From: AWTP1-13 sp963840075
Lineage (GTDB): Bacteria; Pseudomonadota; Alphaproteobacteria; Rhizobiales; Hyphomicrobiaceae
Direction: 5' to 3'
NCBI GenBank assembly: GCA_963840075.1
Contig: CAWIXS010000007.1
Span: 62,001-126,000 of the forward strand
DNA length: 64,000 bases
Shown in pieces: positions 25,922 through 35,622 of the stretch. Position 1 is the first letter of the stretch, and each line of letters opens with the position of its first letter. The notes under the pieces were generated by a model, which saw only the letters and a list, made by a program, of their open reading frames with translations, searched no databases and was not told the DNA's origin. Both the position numbers and the translations under genes were made by a program.

Positions 25922-26489
25922 AGACGAGCCTCCTGTCAACAAGCGAAGTGGGCGTCCCATTTTGCGTTGAAAAGAAGGCGAGCACGTGCTGCCGACGCAT
26001 GAGGCAGAGGGTCTGTTGCCGTAGGGTCTCATACGGCGCGAAGCGGGCCTTGAAGGGGGCCATCGTCGCGCAGTGACGGACGTTGAGTCGAGAAGCGCAA
26101 TGTCTGGCCTTAGGGCACCATCCTCGAAGCCCCCCGCCCGACGTGCCCATCGGGAGGCGTGCGCTGATCGTGTCCCTCTCCGACATCCTGCGGGTTACTG
26201 TGCGGATGGAAGATGCTGCCCTAAGGCACTAGGCCTGGCGTGGCGAAGGCGCCGTGTCGCGTGCTGTCCCATCGCGTGGGAGCCGTGTCCGCTCTCGAAG
26301 GGATTGCTGCGATCCCGATGGATCCGCAGCATCCACTAGGCCTTGGACACTCAGATGTCCGGAATCTCTGCGAAGCCGACGTGGCCGCGTGCTGATCCCC
26401 TTCGGCGGCAGATGGCATGCTTGGTAGTTCACGGCGCCGCTATGCTCGCGGCAATAGATTGGGAGAGAACTGCCGAAGCGAGGGTGCGA
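25922..26489. other. About 570 bases without a supportable gene
   Basis: The stretch lies between the secreted-protein gene and the 3' end of the decayed relaxase. Frames on either strand look like shadows. No repeat, tRNA or IS end was recognised. Confidence 0.5.
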
Positions 26490-28145
26490 TCACCGATCCC
26501 GATCCTTGTCCTTTTTGCTCCGTTCCTCCTCTTCGCGCCGCAGCCGGTCGCCGTGCCGCGCGAAATACTCATCAAACTTCTCCTGCGCGGTCCTCTGCTG
26601 TTCATAGGCGGCCTGGCGGTTGTCCAGTTCGCGCTGTTGCTCGGCCGACTCGCGCTCGGGCGCGGTCTCGGCGAGCACCCGGACGAGCGCTTCCCTGGCG
26701 GCCTTCTCCTGCGGCGTCTCGGGTGAGAGGAACCCCTCCATGATGTTGCCGACAATCTCGGCCGCCTTGGCGATGCCGCCGGCGATGCCATCGGCGAGAT
26801 CGCGGCGGGGCTGCTTCTCGCGCGGACCGTCACGGGCATTGTCCGCCGCCGCGTGCTCGGGCCCGGCGGGCCTGGGCTCGAGCTGGTCGCGGACGTCCGG
26901 CGATTCGCGGGCTGTCTGGGCAACGAGCTCATGGTCCGCGCGGCGCTCCGCGTCGCCGGTCCTGGGCTCGGTGGGTGCCCGTTCCACAGGATCGATGAGG
27001 CGCTCCCGGTCAAAGGGGCGTTGCTAGTCGCGCGCCCGCCTGGAGCTCCTTGAGCTCCGGCCTCTCCTGTTTCTGCCGCTGCTTGATCTGTGTGAAGGTG
27101 AGCGCGCGCTCGTCATAGAGCTCCTTGCAGGCCGCGTCCTGCCGCTCGCGCGTGGTGGCGCGTTGCTGGTCGCGCAAGGTCTCCCGTGCTTCGGCAATTT
27201 GGCTCTCCGCGCCCGCGACGAGGATGTCGCGGTCGGCGCACATCTGCCAGGCGGTTGCGAAATCCTCTTCGCGTGCAAGCTGCATCACTTGGGTGGCCAG
27301 TTCCGCACCTTTCCGCCCGGCCTCCCGGCGGATCGCATCGGCTTCACGAAAATGCTCGATCCAACGCTCCCTGAAGTCCTGCCGCACCTCCCGGTAAGCC
27401 GCCTGCCGTGCGGTCTTGAACTGCTGCGCGCGGTTTTCAGAAACGTCTCGCGCTCTTCTTGGTGGCGGCGCGACAGCTGCTCCTTCTCGCGGGCATCAAG
27501 GGACTGCGCCGCCTGCTCGAGCGCGGCGTAGTGCCTGGCTTCCTGCCGCGTGTCGATCGCCTCGCGGTGGGGCAGCCCGCGCGGCGAACGTTCGGTGGGC
27601 TTCGTGTAGTCCTTGCCGATGCGCTCCTGGCACCAGATGCGCCCGTGCTCGCGCTCGTACTCACGCGCCCAGACCTGCGAGCGGTTCTTCGAGAAGGCGT
27701 CGTCATGCACCTTCCCGGTCTCCGGGTGGACGCGGTTGACGATGATGTGGACATGCGTGTGCTCGGTATCGTTGTGCGCGAGATACACGGCCTGGTGCTC
27801 GTCGAAACCCATGTGCTTGAGATAGCTGTCGGCCGCCCGCTCCATCTCCGCGCGGTCAGGCTTCTCGCTCGGATGCCAGGAGAGCGAGATCGTCATCACG
27901 GGCTGCTCCATGGGCCGGCCCGATAGACGCTCGCCGGCTGCCTGCTTCAGCTGCTCGTGGCTGTCGGCGGTGGCGATCAGCTCTGCGAAGGCGGGCTCCG
28001 GCTCGTCATGGGCGCAGTTGCGCGTGGCGGTCCACGCTACGCGTTCATCGGAAAGACGGAGCACCTCCCCTTCCCGGCGCTTGTCGTGCAGGTAGTAGAG
28101 CATCGCGCCCCGGAAGGAGGCGCCCTTCTTGACGTTAGGCACCAT
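26490..28145 (-). pseudogene. Relaxase/mobilization nuclease, broken into three frames
   Basis: The N-terminal 240 residues carry the relaxase fold: FRGAMLYYLHDKRREGE, PVMTISLSWHP, HQAVYLAHNDTEHTHVHII (motif III histidines), VNRVHPETGKVHDDAFSKN. Near 27440 a single missing base moves the frame: RETFLK should continue as ENRAQQFKTARQAAYREV, found in the next frame down to about 27010. A TAG and another frame change near 27025 separate the third part (QRPFDRERLIDPVERAP, then AEIVGNIMEGFLSPETPQ and a K/D/R-rich coiled end). Intact, it would nick a plasmid or integrative element at oriT. It overlaps mobC by 11 bases. Confidence 0.8.
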
Positions 28146-28485
28146 AGGGAAGGAGAGCCTTCTTGAGAGCGGCGCGGAGTTCCGCGAGCAAGGGTCCGAG
28201 CTCTGGCGGCGCCGGCATGTCCTGCGCGTTGAGCCGGCGCGCGATCTGGTTGAGATTCACGCCGAGGCGGCGGATCTGCTGAAAGCTCGCAGGCTCCATC
28301 GCGAAGGGATGGCGTGCTTCCCGGACCCCGGAGTGCGGCCGGTGCATCAGCGCGGCATGGCGTGCGTAGTCGCTCAAGGACTGGCCGCCGCGTGCGGCGC
28401 GCTCGCGTAGCACCAATGCCTCCTCGATCGTCAGGCGGAAGCCGACGTGCTGGTCCCTCACCTCGCCCTGTCGTGGCCTTGCCAT
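28135..28485 (-). CDS. mobC: MobC-type relaxosome accessory protein
   Basis: 116 residues with the bacterial MobC pattern: a short N-terminal basic part (VRDQHVGFRLTIEEALVLRERA), GGQSLSDYARHAAL, then the core QIRRLGVNLNQIARRLN and LLAELRAALKKAL. MobC assists relaxase in strand separation at oriT. Directly upstream of, and overlapping, the relaxase gene, in the standard order of mobilisable plasmids. It is intact, although its partner is broken. Confidence 0.85.
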   Translation of the reverse strand: MARPRQGEVRDQHVGFRLTIEEALVLRERAARGGQSLSDYARHAALMHRPHSGVREARHPFAMEPASFQQIRRLGVNLNQIARRLNAQDMPAPPELGPLLAELRAALKKALLPYGA

Positions 28486-29000
28486 GACGCCCGTCAGATT
28501 GCAGCCAAAGCGCAGCGTGCTTCGGGGTCCGGGGCGGTTCGCCCCTCGAGCATAGCCCGAGGGTAGCCCCGGCTAGCTTTGAAAAAGGACCGAGAAAAAT
28601 TGAGCAGGCTATTATATGTCCGAACATATGAGGAAAGCGATTGGAATAAGTGATAGCAGTTTCGGCGCGAGAGAAACTCGTATCGGTGCATGAATGGAGT
28701 GCGCAGGGCTATGGAGGCGCACGGAAAGAGAGTGGTCGGGAGCACGCTCGGAAGAAACTGCTATCAAGAGGAACGGGAGGCTGACGGCAAGATCGGAACG
28801 TACGGGCTTTGAGCGGCAAGCAAGGGGTGCGGCGTTCTCGTCACCACCCCATCACGCATGCGATGCCATGCAGGCACATTGATAGCGGACGGGGGTAGCC
28901 GAGGCCGCGATGGCGCCGGAAATGTTTGGAGAAACAATGGGCGTTTCTAAGGTTGGGCTAGCGGTTCTGCGTTCGCTCCCAGTTGCCGGCGGGTCTCAGC
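28486..29000. other. Gene-free stretch upstream of mobC; possible oriT region
   Basis: No supportable gene in about 515 bases. The part nearest mobC is AT-richer and holds a perfect inverted repeat ATATGT-CCGA-ACATAT at 28614-28629, where an origin of transfer or the mobC promoter would be expected. At the far end GTTGGGCTAGC (28954) is answered by GCTAGCCCAAC (28999), where the next insertion sequence begins. Confidence 0.4.
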
Positions 29001-29155
29001 TAGCCCAACTTGCGCAGTTGGAGGGTGGATAACTGCGCTTTTGGCGAGGTGGGCTGAATCGGATCAAGGAGTTGGGTGGCGGGATTGGCTGGTTTGGGCG
29101 TGTAGTGCCGACCATGGGGGTTTTCTTTTGGCGACGAGCATGATTCCGATGGCGG

Positions 29156-30925
29156 ATGTATCTGCGCCATTCGATTCGCAAGAAGGACGGCAAGGTTCAC
29201 TGCACCTGGCGCCTGGTGCGCAGCGTGCGCGTTGGGCGCCGCGTGATCCAGCAGACGGTGGCGCATCTCGGCGAGCTTGACGAGTACGGGCGGATCGAGG
29301 CGCGGGCGCTGGCGCGGCATCTGATCGGCGCGCCCGAGCAGGCGCAGCTGTTCGACGACGGCAGCCGGGATGTGGCCGTGCCGGTGCGCCTGAAGGGCAT
29401 CCGCATCGAGCGCTCGCGGCAGTTCGGGGACGTGTATCTGGCGCTGGCGTTGTGGCGCGGGGTGGGGCTGGCTGAGCTGTGCGAGAAGCTGCTGCCGGCG
29501 GGCAAGGAGCGGGTCGCCTGGGAGAAGATCGCGGCCGTATTGGTGGCGGCGAGGCTGTGCCAGCCGTCGAGCGAGCTGCACATCGCCGAGGATTGGTACC
29601 GGCGCACGGCACTCCCCGATCTGCTGCAGCTCGATGATGCTCTGCTCAACAAGGACCGCCTCTACCGTGCGCTCGACCGGCTCATCGTGCACAAGGCGGC
29701 CATTGAAGCGCATCTGTCGCGGCGCGCGGGCGAGCTGTTTGCTGTCGACAACGAGGTGCTGCTCTACGACGTGACGAGCACGTACTTCGAAGGCCAGGCC
29801 GAGGCCAATGCGCTGGCGCAGCGCGGCTACTCTCGCGATCACCGCAGCGACTGCAAGCAGGTGCTGATCGGCCTCGTCGTAACGTTCGACGGCTTCCCGC
29901 TCGGCTACGAGGTGTTCGCCGGCAACACGCATGACTCCAAGACCGTGCAGACGATCGTGACCACCATGGAAGCGCGGCACGGGGCGCTGGGGCGCGTGTG
30001 GATCGCCGACCGGGGCATGGCGAGCAAGGAGAACCTGGCGTGGCTGCGCGCAACCGGCCGGCGCTACATCATCGGCGCCCCGAAGTCGGAGCTGAAGAGA
30101 TTTGCGGCCCCGCTGGCGGCTGCGTCCGGCTGGCGCCAGGTGCGCGATGGCGTCGAGGTCAAGCTCACCCGCTGTCCCGAGACCGGGGAGACCGTGATCC
30201 TGTGCCGCTCGGCCGACCGGCGCAGCAAAGAGCAGGCGATGCACGACAAGTTCAGCCGGCGCATCGAGGCGGCGCTCGAACGCCTGGCGGCCCGCATCGC
30301 CCGCTCCAGGAAGCGCCTCGACCGCGAGCAGGTCGAGCGGCAGATCGGCCGCATCCTGCAGCAGAACCAGCGCTCAGCCCGGCGCTTCAAGGTGCGCCTG
30401 GCGGAGGATGCCAGCCCGGCAGGGTTCCGTCTCGGCGTCGAGGTGGACGCCGCCTTCGACGACTGGGCCGCCCTGTCGGAGGGCGCTTATCTGTTACGCT
30501 CCAACATCAGCGACTGGAGCGATGAAGCGCTGTGGAAGGCCTACATCCAGCTCACCCAGGCCGAGGCGGCGTTCCGCATCCAGAAGGATCAGCTCGAGGT
30601 GCGCCCGATCTGGCATCAGCGCGCCGACCGCGTCGAGGCCCACATCCTGGTCTGCTTCCTCGCCTTCGTGCTGTGGAAGACGCTCGAGATGTGGCAGAGC
30701 CGGGCCGGCCTCGGCAACGCGCCGCGCACCGTGATCGAGGAGCTTCAGCGCATCCAGTCGCACGACGTCGTGCTGCCGACCGCCGCCCACGGCCAGATCC
30801 GCCTGCGCTGCGTCACCCAGCCCGACCCCGCCCAGACCGCGCTTCTCGACCGGCTCGGCGTCGTCTTGCCCAAGCGCATGCGTCTCGCCGAAGCCGAGCT
30901 GCCCGCCATCCGCCTCAGCGCCTGA
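29156..30925 (+). CDS. IS1634-family transposase
   Basis: A full-length 589-residue DDE transposase of the IS4-related IS1634 family. The start is MYLRHSIRKKDGKVHCTWRL. Catalytic region one is EVLLYDVTSTYFEGQ (first Asp), then a second Asp in GRVWIADRGMAS, and the Y2 region with ISDWSDEALWKAYIQLTQ, EAAFRIQKDQLEVRPIWHQ (catalytic Glu), RVEAHILVCFLAFVLWK. It is intact, so the element could still be active in trans. It is a different branch from the remnant at 22763. Confidence 0.93.
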   Translation: MYLRHSIRKKDGKVHCTWRLVRSVRVGRRVIQQTVAHLGELDEYGRIEARALARHLIGAPEQAQLFDDGSRDVAVPVRLKGIRIERSRQFGDVYLALALWRGVGLAELCEKLLPAGKERVAWEKIAAVLVAARLCQPSSELHIAEDWYRRTALPDLLQLDDALLNKDRLYRALDRLIVHKAAIEAHLSRRAGELFAVDNEVLLYDVTSTYFEGQAEANALAQRGYSRDHRSDCKQVLIGLVVTFDGFPLGYEVFAGNTHDSKTVQTIVTTMEARHGALGRVWIADRGMASKENLAWLRATGRRYIIGAPKSELKRFAAPLAAASGWRQVRDGVEVKLTRCPETGETVILCRSADRRSKEQAMHDKFSRRIEAALERLAARIARSRKRLDREQVERQIGRILQQNQRSARRFKVRLAEDASPAGFRLGVEVDAAFDDWAALSEGAYLLRSNISDWSDEALWKAYIQLTQAEAAFRIQKDQLEVRPIWHQRADRVEAHILVCFLAFVLWKTLEMWQSRAGLGNAPRTVIEELQRIQSHDVVLPTAAHGQIRLRCVTQPDPAQTALLDRLGVVLPKRMRLAEAELPAIRLSA

Positions 30926-31003
30926 TGAGGTGGACGGCGCCTCACAAGGCATCGAGGTGCCGTAGGGTGATCGTTGAAGACGAATCACCAGAGAGGGCCG
31001 TCC

Positions 31004-32062
31004 ATGACAAAAATTACCACCATTGGCGTCGACCTTGCAAAGAAGGTGTTTCAAGTCCACGGCGTCGATTCGGAGGGCAAGGTGGTTGTCGCCCGGAAGC
31101 TCAGACGCAAGGAGGTGTTGACGTTCTTCGCCAAGCTGGCGCGGTGTCTGGTCGGCATGGAGGCCTGCGGTAGTGCGCATTACTGGGCGCGTGAGATTGC
31201 CAGGCTCGGGCACACGGTGAAGCTGATGCCGCCGAAGTACGTCAAGGCCTATGTCAAGCGCGGCAAGACCGATGCGGGTGATGCCGCGGCGATCTGCGAG
31301 GCGGTGACGCGGCCGAGCATGTCGTTCGTGCCGGCGAAGGGGCTCGAGCAGCAAGGCCTGTCGATGCTGCACAGCGCGCGCTCGCAGCTGATCGGCCAGC
31401 GTACGCAGCTGGTGAACGCCGTGCGCGGGCACCTGAGCGAGCTCGGCATCATCGCGGCAAGAGGCCTGCTCGGTCTCGGCGAGCTGGTGGTGATCGTCCG
31501 TGACGAGAGCGACCGTCGCCTGCCGGCGACAGCGCGCGCAGCCCTGATGGTGCTTGTTCGACAGATCGAGACGGTCAGTTGTCAGATCGCTGCGCTCGAC
31601 AGCGCACTGCGCAAGGAGAACAAGGCGAGCGAGCTGGGCCCCCGGCTTGAGACGATCCCCTCGGTCGGCCCGGTGATCGCCAGTGCCCTCAGGGCCCGGG
31701 TCACCGACCCGACGCTGTTCGAGAACGGCCGGCACCTGTCGGCGTGGATCGGCATCGTGCCGGAGAACAATTCGACCGGCGGCAAGATCAAGCAGAAGGG
31801 GCTCTCCAAGAAGGGCGATCGCTATCTGCGCTCACTTCTCGTGAACGGCGCGATGGCAGTGGTGCGCCAGGCGCAGATCCGCCCGGACAAGCATCCCTGG
31901 GTCACGAAGCTGCTTGGCCGCATGTCGGCCAAGCAGGCGGCGATCGCGATCGCCAACAAGACCGCGAGAGTCGCCTGGGCGATCATGGCCCACGGCGGCG
32001 TCTACGAGGCCGGCCATCGCCCCGCCCACTCCCGAGGCGAGGCGTGCGCGGCGACCGGATGA
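31004..32062 (+). CDS. IS110-family transposase (DEDD)
   Basis: About 352 residues. The N-terminal RuvC-like DEDD domain shows TTIGVDLAKKVFQVHGVD, VGMEACGSAHYWAREI and KTDAGDAAAICEA. The C-terminal Tnp20 domain shows LETIPSVGPVIASAL, LSAWIGIVPENNSTGGK, GDRYLRSLLVNGAMAV and the serine-containing loop region. ATG 31004 follows GAGAGGG and gives the standard MTKITTIGVD start; an ATG ten codons earlier is less likely. The noncoding part is short on the left and long on the right. Confidence 0.92.
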   Translation: MTKITTIGVDLAKKVFQVHGVDSEGKVVVARKLRRKEVLTFFAKLARCLVGMEACGSAHYWAREIARLGHTVKLMPPKYVKAYVKRGKTDAGDAAAICEAVTRPSMSFVPAKGLEQQGLSMLHSARSQLIGQRTQLVNAVRGHLSELGIIAARGLLGLGELVVIVRDESDRRLPATARAALMVLVRQIETVSCQIAALDSALRKENKASELGPRLETIPSVGPVIASALRARVTDPTLFENGRHLSAWIGIVPENNSTGGKIKQKGLSKKGDRYLRSLLVNGAMAVVRQAQIRPDKHPWVTKLLGRMSAKQAAIAIANKTARVAWAIMAHGGVYEAGHRPAHSRGEACAATG

Positions 32063-32395
32063 GGCTCGGCCATGGCGTGATCGCCGCGACCTGCGACGCA
32101 TGGTTGCAACGCCACAGCGAGAGGAACACGCCGTAAGGCGTCACGATTGCGGAGGGTGCTAATGGCATGATGTCGATCGGTCGGTCGTCGAGGTGGGAGA
32201 ACCTTCCATGGGTCACGGGTATCGAGCCCAAGCGCCTGATCAGGACCCGCCTCGCGAACCACATCAGGGCCAGCAGCCGTGAGAATGGCTGCACCAACAG
32301 GCCAGACACATGACTGCACCCCCGACCGCAATCGTAGCCACGCCAGATCGTGCTTGACCGCAAGGCGCCGTCCACACATGACCCACCGTCGCACG
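32063..32395 (+). ncRNA. Right noncoding end of the IS110 element; candidate bridge-RNA region
   Basis: About 330 bases follow the transposase stop before IS1634 sequence resumes. IS110-family elements encode a structured bridge RNA in a noncoding end, on the right side in the IS1111 subgroup. The distribution here (under 80 bases left, over 300 right) would fit that subgroup. Exact boundaries and loops were not derived, so this marks a region and not a defined RNA. Confidence 0.35.
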
Positions 32396-32471
32396 AAAAT
32401 GTAGTGCCGACTTTTCGGCTAAGGCCTTGATTTGCCAACAACCGATGGTCAATTCTGCGCAAGTTGGGGTA

Positions 32472-33670
32472 ACCTGCAGCTCCTCGAAGATGAACGCCGC
32501 CACGCTGTCGGTGCGGGCGGGGTCGAGCAGGCCGTCACCCTCGAAGCTGAGCGCGGTGGTCCTCTTGTGCCCGAAGTGAACGCCGGCCGCGCCGCGCAGC
32601 TCTCCGAACGTCGTGACGACCGGAAGATGCTGGACCTCCACACGGCCTTCCGTCTGCCGGTTGGAGAAGCGCGAGCCGACCTCGGGCGGACCCGCCTCGA
32701 AATGGATCTCGTCGTGCTTGTACCATGAGGAGCCCAGCCAGAAGCGGATCGTCTCCACGCCATAGGAGCCCACCCGCCATTCGCCGCGCGAGAGCAGCTT
32801 GTCCTGCTTCAGATCGATCCGCGCGCGCTCGTCGGCTGCGTCCTCCCCGGGGATGCCGTAGAGACTGTTGAACTGCGAGAAGGCGATGCCGATGTAGCCG
32901 TTCTTGCCCACATAGGAGCTGCCGAAGGCAAAGCCCTCGCTCTCGACGAAGCTGTTGAGCTGGCGGCCGAGCGGCGTGTCGTAATCGCCGGCGTGTCGCT
33001 TGAAGGCGTCGGCGTAGACCACGATGTTGCCGGAGCCGGCGCTGACCTTGAAGACGCCATCGGTGCCGCGATCCACCGAGCCGAACCCGCCGCGCGTCTC
33101 GAGGCTGATGCCCTTTGGCGGGATGGCCTCGGGAATGCGGCTGGTGATGGCGTTGACGACGCCGCCGATGGCCTGCGAGCCGTAGCGCAGGGTCGCCGGC
33201 CCGCGCACCACCTCGATGCGGTCGATGATGCCGGGATCGATCGGCACCGCGTGGTCCTCGCTGAGCGCGGTGACATCGTGCGAGCCGATGCCGCCCTCCT
33301 GCACCCGCACGCGGAAGTTGTCGAAGCCGCGGATGACGGGCCGGTTGGCGCCGGGCGCGAAGGTCGAGCCGATGATGCCCGGCTTGGTCTGCAGCGCATC
33401 CGTCAGGGTGGCCCCGGGGGTGCCGATGATGAGGTCGGACGGCACCACGGTGAGCGGGACGAAGGCGTCCTCGATGATGAGGCCTGCCGGCGGCGGGGCC
33501 GCCACGTCCGGCGGCGCCGGCTGCGGCTTCGGCTTCGTTACCGGGCTCGGGGTGACCACGGTAATGCCCGGCAGTTGCGTCTGGGCCCGAAGCCCGACCA
33601 CGCCGGTGACAAGCATGGCAACGGTCCAGGCGGCGACCGGGCCAACCGCTCTTACGCAGAACCCACTCAC
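32472..33670 (-). pseudogene. TonB-dependent receptor, 3' half lost at an insertion sequence
   Basis: GTG 33670 follows a GGGGGTA stretch and opens a signal-like peptide (TVAMLVTGVVGLRAQ). The plug domain is complete: LTVVPSDLIIGTPGATLTDAL, RPVIRGFDNFRVRVQEGGIG, RIEVVRGPATLRYGSQAIGG, ITSRIPE. The barrel then starts but ends at EELQV, where the IS1634 right end begins. About 400 of an expected 700 or more residues remain and no 3' half is found beyond the insertion, so it is inactive. It probably served uptake of a metal chelate, with tonB divergent next to it. Confidence 0.88.
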
Positions 33671-33688
33671 GGCTACCCCCACTGAATG

Positions 33689-33800
33689 GTACACTATAAC
33701 ATAGCGAATAGACGACACCGGCCGACCTGGAGCAAGGCACAGGTCAAGCTGGAAGCAGGTTTTCAGGGCGCGAGGTGTCTGATATGTAACACTGTAACGT
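33689..33800. promoter_or_regulatory. Divergent receptor/tonB promoter region with repeated ACACTRTAAC boxes
   Basis: Two similar AT-rich boxes, ACACTATAAC at 33691-33700 and ACACTGTAAC at 33789-33798, flank the intergenic region. On the other strand the first reads ATGTTATAGTGTACC, which partly resembles the TGTTATAN-type sites of alphaproteobacterial Zur. Fur or another metal regulator is equally possible. This is inference from pattern and context. Confidence 0.35.
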
Positions 33801-33833
33801 TTGATTAGCTCCTCGTCGTCGCCTCGGCCAGCC

Positions 33834-34682
33834 ATGGACAATGCAACCGCGCCGCCGCCGGCCGCCTCGCCCGGGGAGGCCGCCAGGGCCGCTCAGGAGG
33901 CCCTGGCAGCGCCGGTCGAGCTGGCCGGGCCCAAGCCCCGCCCCTCGGCGCGCCTGCGCCTGGCGGCCTTCCTCGTGGCTCTGGCGGCCCATCTGGCAAT
34001 GCTCTATGCGCTCAGCCTCGAGGCGCCCTCCCCAATGGCGGGAGGGCAGGGGCGCCTGCTCGATGCCGTCGACATCAGCATGGTCAACTCGACGGCTCTC
34101 GAGGCGCGGCCAGACCTGAGCGCCCCACCCGCATCTGCAAGTCCCGATGCCGTGCAGGCCAAGGAGGGCTCGGTCGAGAGCCAGCCGGCGCCCCTGCAAC
34201 CGGAGCGGAAGGAGGAGAGGCGGGAGCCGGAGAAGGCGCCGGAGGAGCCACCGCCCCCGGTTCAGGCGGTCGAGGCACCCGCGGTGGTGAAGGCGCCGCA
34301 GGAGGAGAAGTCGGAGCGCAAGGAGGCGAGCACCCCCACTGACGCGGGAGGCGCCGCGGCGCGTGGGGACGCCATGCGCAAGGAGAGGCAGGTTGCACCT
34401 GCTGCGGCGAGTCCCGGTGTCGCACGGGAGTACGATGGCCATGTTCAGGCCGCGCTGGCCAGGGCGAAGCCGAAGCGCGGTTTCGGCTTTGGTACGGTGA
34501 AGGTCACATTCCAGCTCTCGCCCGGGGGTGAGGTCACCTCGGTCGAGATCAGCAAGTCCAGCGGCAACAAAAGGCTGGACGACGCGGCTGTAGCGACAGT
34601 GCGGCGCGCCCGGTTTCCGAAGCCGCCGCCCGAAATGACAGACCTGCAGCGCTTTTACGAGTTTCCCATCTATTTCCGCTGA
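33834..34682 (+). CDS. tonB: TonB-family energy transducer
   Basis: About 282 residues. One N-terminal membrane anchor (LRLAAFLVALAAHLAMLYAL) is followed by a long Pro/Glu/Lys-rich periplasmic spacer (EERREPEKAPEEPPPPVQ). The C-terminal TonB domain is VKVTFQLSPGGEVTSVEISKSSG, RLDDAAVATVRRARFPKPP, and ends FYEFPIYFR. It transmits proton-motive force from ExbBD to outer-membrane receptors; exbBD are not in the window. ATG 33834 is chosen; a TTG at 33801 would add eleven residues. Divergent from the broken receptor gene, which may have left this TonB without its cognate partner. Confidence 0.9.
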   Translation: MDNATAPPPAASPGEAARAAQEALAAPVELAGPKPRPSARLRLAAFLVALAAHLAMLYALSLEAPSPMAGGQGRLLDAVDISMVNSTALEARPDLSAPPASASPDAVQAKEGSVESQPAPLQPERKEERREPEKAPEEPPPPVQAVEAPAVVKAPQEEKSERKEASTPTDAGGAAARGDAMRKERQVAPAAASPGVAREYDGHVQAALARAKPKRGFGFGTVKVTFQLSPGGEVTSVEISKSSGNKRLDDAAVATVRRARFPKPPPEMTDLQRFYEFPIYFR

Positions 34683-34695
34683 GCGGCGCCCCGGC

Positions 34696-35622
34696 CTACG
34701 GCTGCGGCCTGCCGTCGGCGAACGGGGCGAGCGCGGCGGCGATGAAGGCGTGGGTCGGTGCCGCGATGCCGTTCTCGCCCGCCAGGCGGGCGACGACGCC
34801 CGACAGGCCCTCAACCTCGATCGGCTTGCCGGCCAGGAGGTCGTGGGCCATCGAGGCCATCATCGGCGCAGGCAGGCCGTCGATGTACTTCATGGTGCGC
34901 GGGGCATCCTCGGGCACGAGGCCCGCCTTCAGGGCCACGCCGAGGGCCACCGTCTCCTCGACGGTCGCCTGCAGCAGGGCCCGCGATTTCGGATTGGAGC
35001 GCACCACGCCGATGGGGGCGCGCGTCAGCGCCGTCATGCCGGAGACCGGCGCCAGCAGGGCGAACTTGGTCCAGATGGTGCGCGAGATGTTGTCGGACAC
35101 GGTTGCGTCGATGCCGGCCGCCACGCATGCGGCGTGAAACGCGCTGGCGCGGTCGCTGGGCTTGCCGTCGGCCTCGCCGAACTCCAGGATCGCGAAGGTG
35201 CCGATCTGCCTGATGACGCCGGGCTCGGCGATCTGCGCCGAGATGCGGGCCGCGCCCTCCACGACCTTTCCGGGCCCGACGATCCTTGCGATGCGCGCGC
35301 CACTCTCCACGCCGTTCTGGAAGGTGAAGATGGTGGCGCCCTTGGCGGCGAGCGGGCGCAGGCCCTCGGCCGCGGCCTCGGTGTCGCGCAGCTTCACGGC
35401 GAAGATGACGGCGTCGGCTGAGGGGATCGCGCCGGCGTCGGCGACGGCCTTGACCGGGCTCAGGTGCAGGTTGCCGATCTCGCTGTCGAGCCGCAAGCCA
35501 TGGCTCTGCATTGCCTCCAGGTGCGCGCCGCGCGCCACGAAGGTCACGTCGTTGCCGGCGGCGGCAAGGCGCGCACCGAAGTAGCCGCCCACGCCGCCCG
35601 AGCCCATCACCACGATCTGCAT
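34696..35622 (-). CDS. panE: 2-dehydropantoate 2-reductase family protein
   Basis: 308 residues, ApbA/PanE fold. The Rossmann start is MQIVVMGSGGVGGYFGARLA with the NADP GxGxxG loop. Further blocks are FTFQNGVES, the lysine-bearing RTIWTKFALLAPVSG, and KPIEVEGLSGVVARLAGENG in the helical C-terminal domain. The family reduces ketopantoate in CoA synthesis, but many paralogues act on other 2-keto acids, so panE identity is not certain. It converges with tonB from 14 bases away. Confidence 0.85.
   Translation of the reverse strand: MQIVVMGSGGVGGYFGARLAAAGNDVTFVARGAHLEAMQSHGLRLDSEIGNLHLSPVKAVADAGAIPSADAVIFAVKLRDTEAAAEGLRPLAAKGATIFTFQNGVESGARIARIVGPGKVVEGAARISAQIAEPGVIRQIGTFAILEFGEADGKPSDRASAFHAACVAAGIDATVSDNISRTIWTKFALLAPVSGMTALTRAPIGVVRSNPKSRALLQATVEETVALGVALKAGLVPEDAPRTMKYIDGLPAPMMASMAHDLLAGKPIEVEGLSGVVARLAGENGIAAPTHAFIAAALAPFADGRPQP

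Larger units (their letters stand above)
29001..32471 (+). mobile_element. IS1634-family element containing a nested IS110-family element
   Basis: The left end TAGCCCAACTTGCGCAG (29001-29017) is matched, inverted, at 32455-32471 with one difference in 17. The span of about 3.5 kb is too long for IS1634 alone (about 2 kb) and is explained by the IS110 element between the IS1634 transposase stop and the right end. A stretch around 32402 (TGTAGTGCCGAC) is repeated near 29100, as expected for subterminal IS1634 DNA. No flanking target duplication is visible, in line with later rearrangement. Confidence 0.75.

Noticed and set aside
31004..32062. Possibility that the IS110 transposase is a CRISPR-like or toxin nuclease because of its RuvC-like fold
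   Set aside because: The DEDD plus Tnp20 layout and GDRYLRSLL/NNSTGGK motifs are specific to IS110 recombinases.
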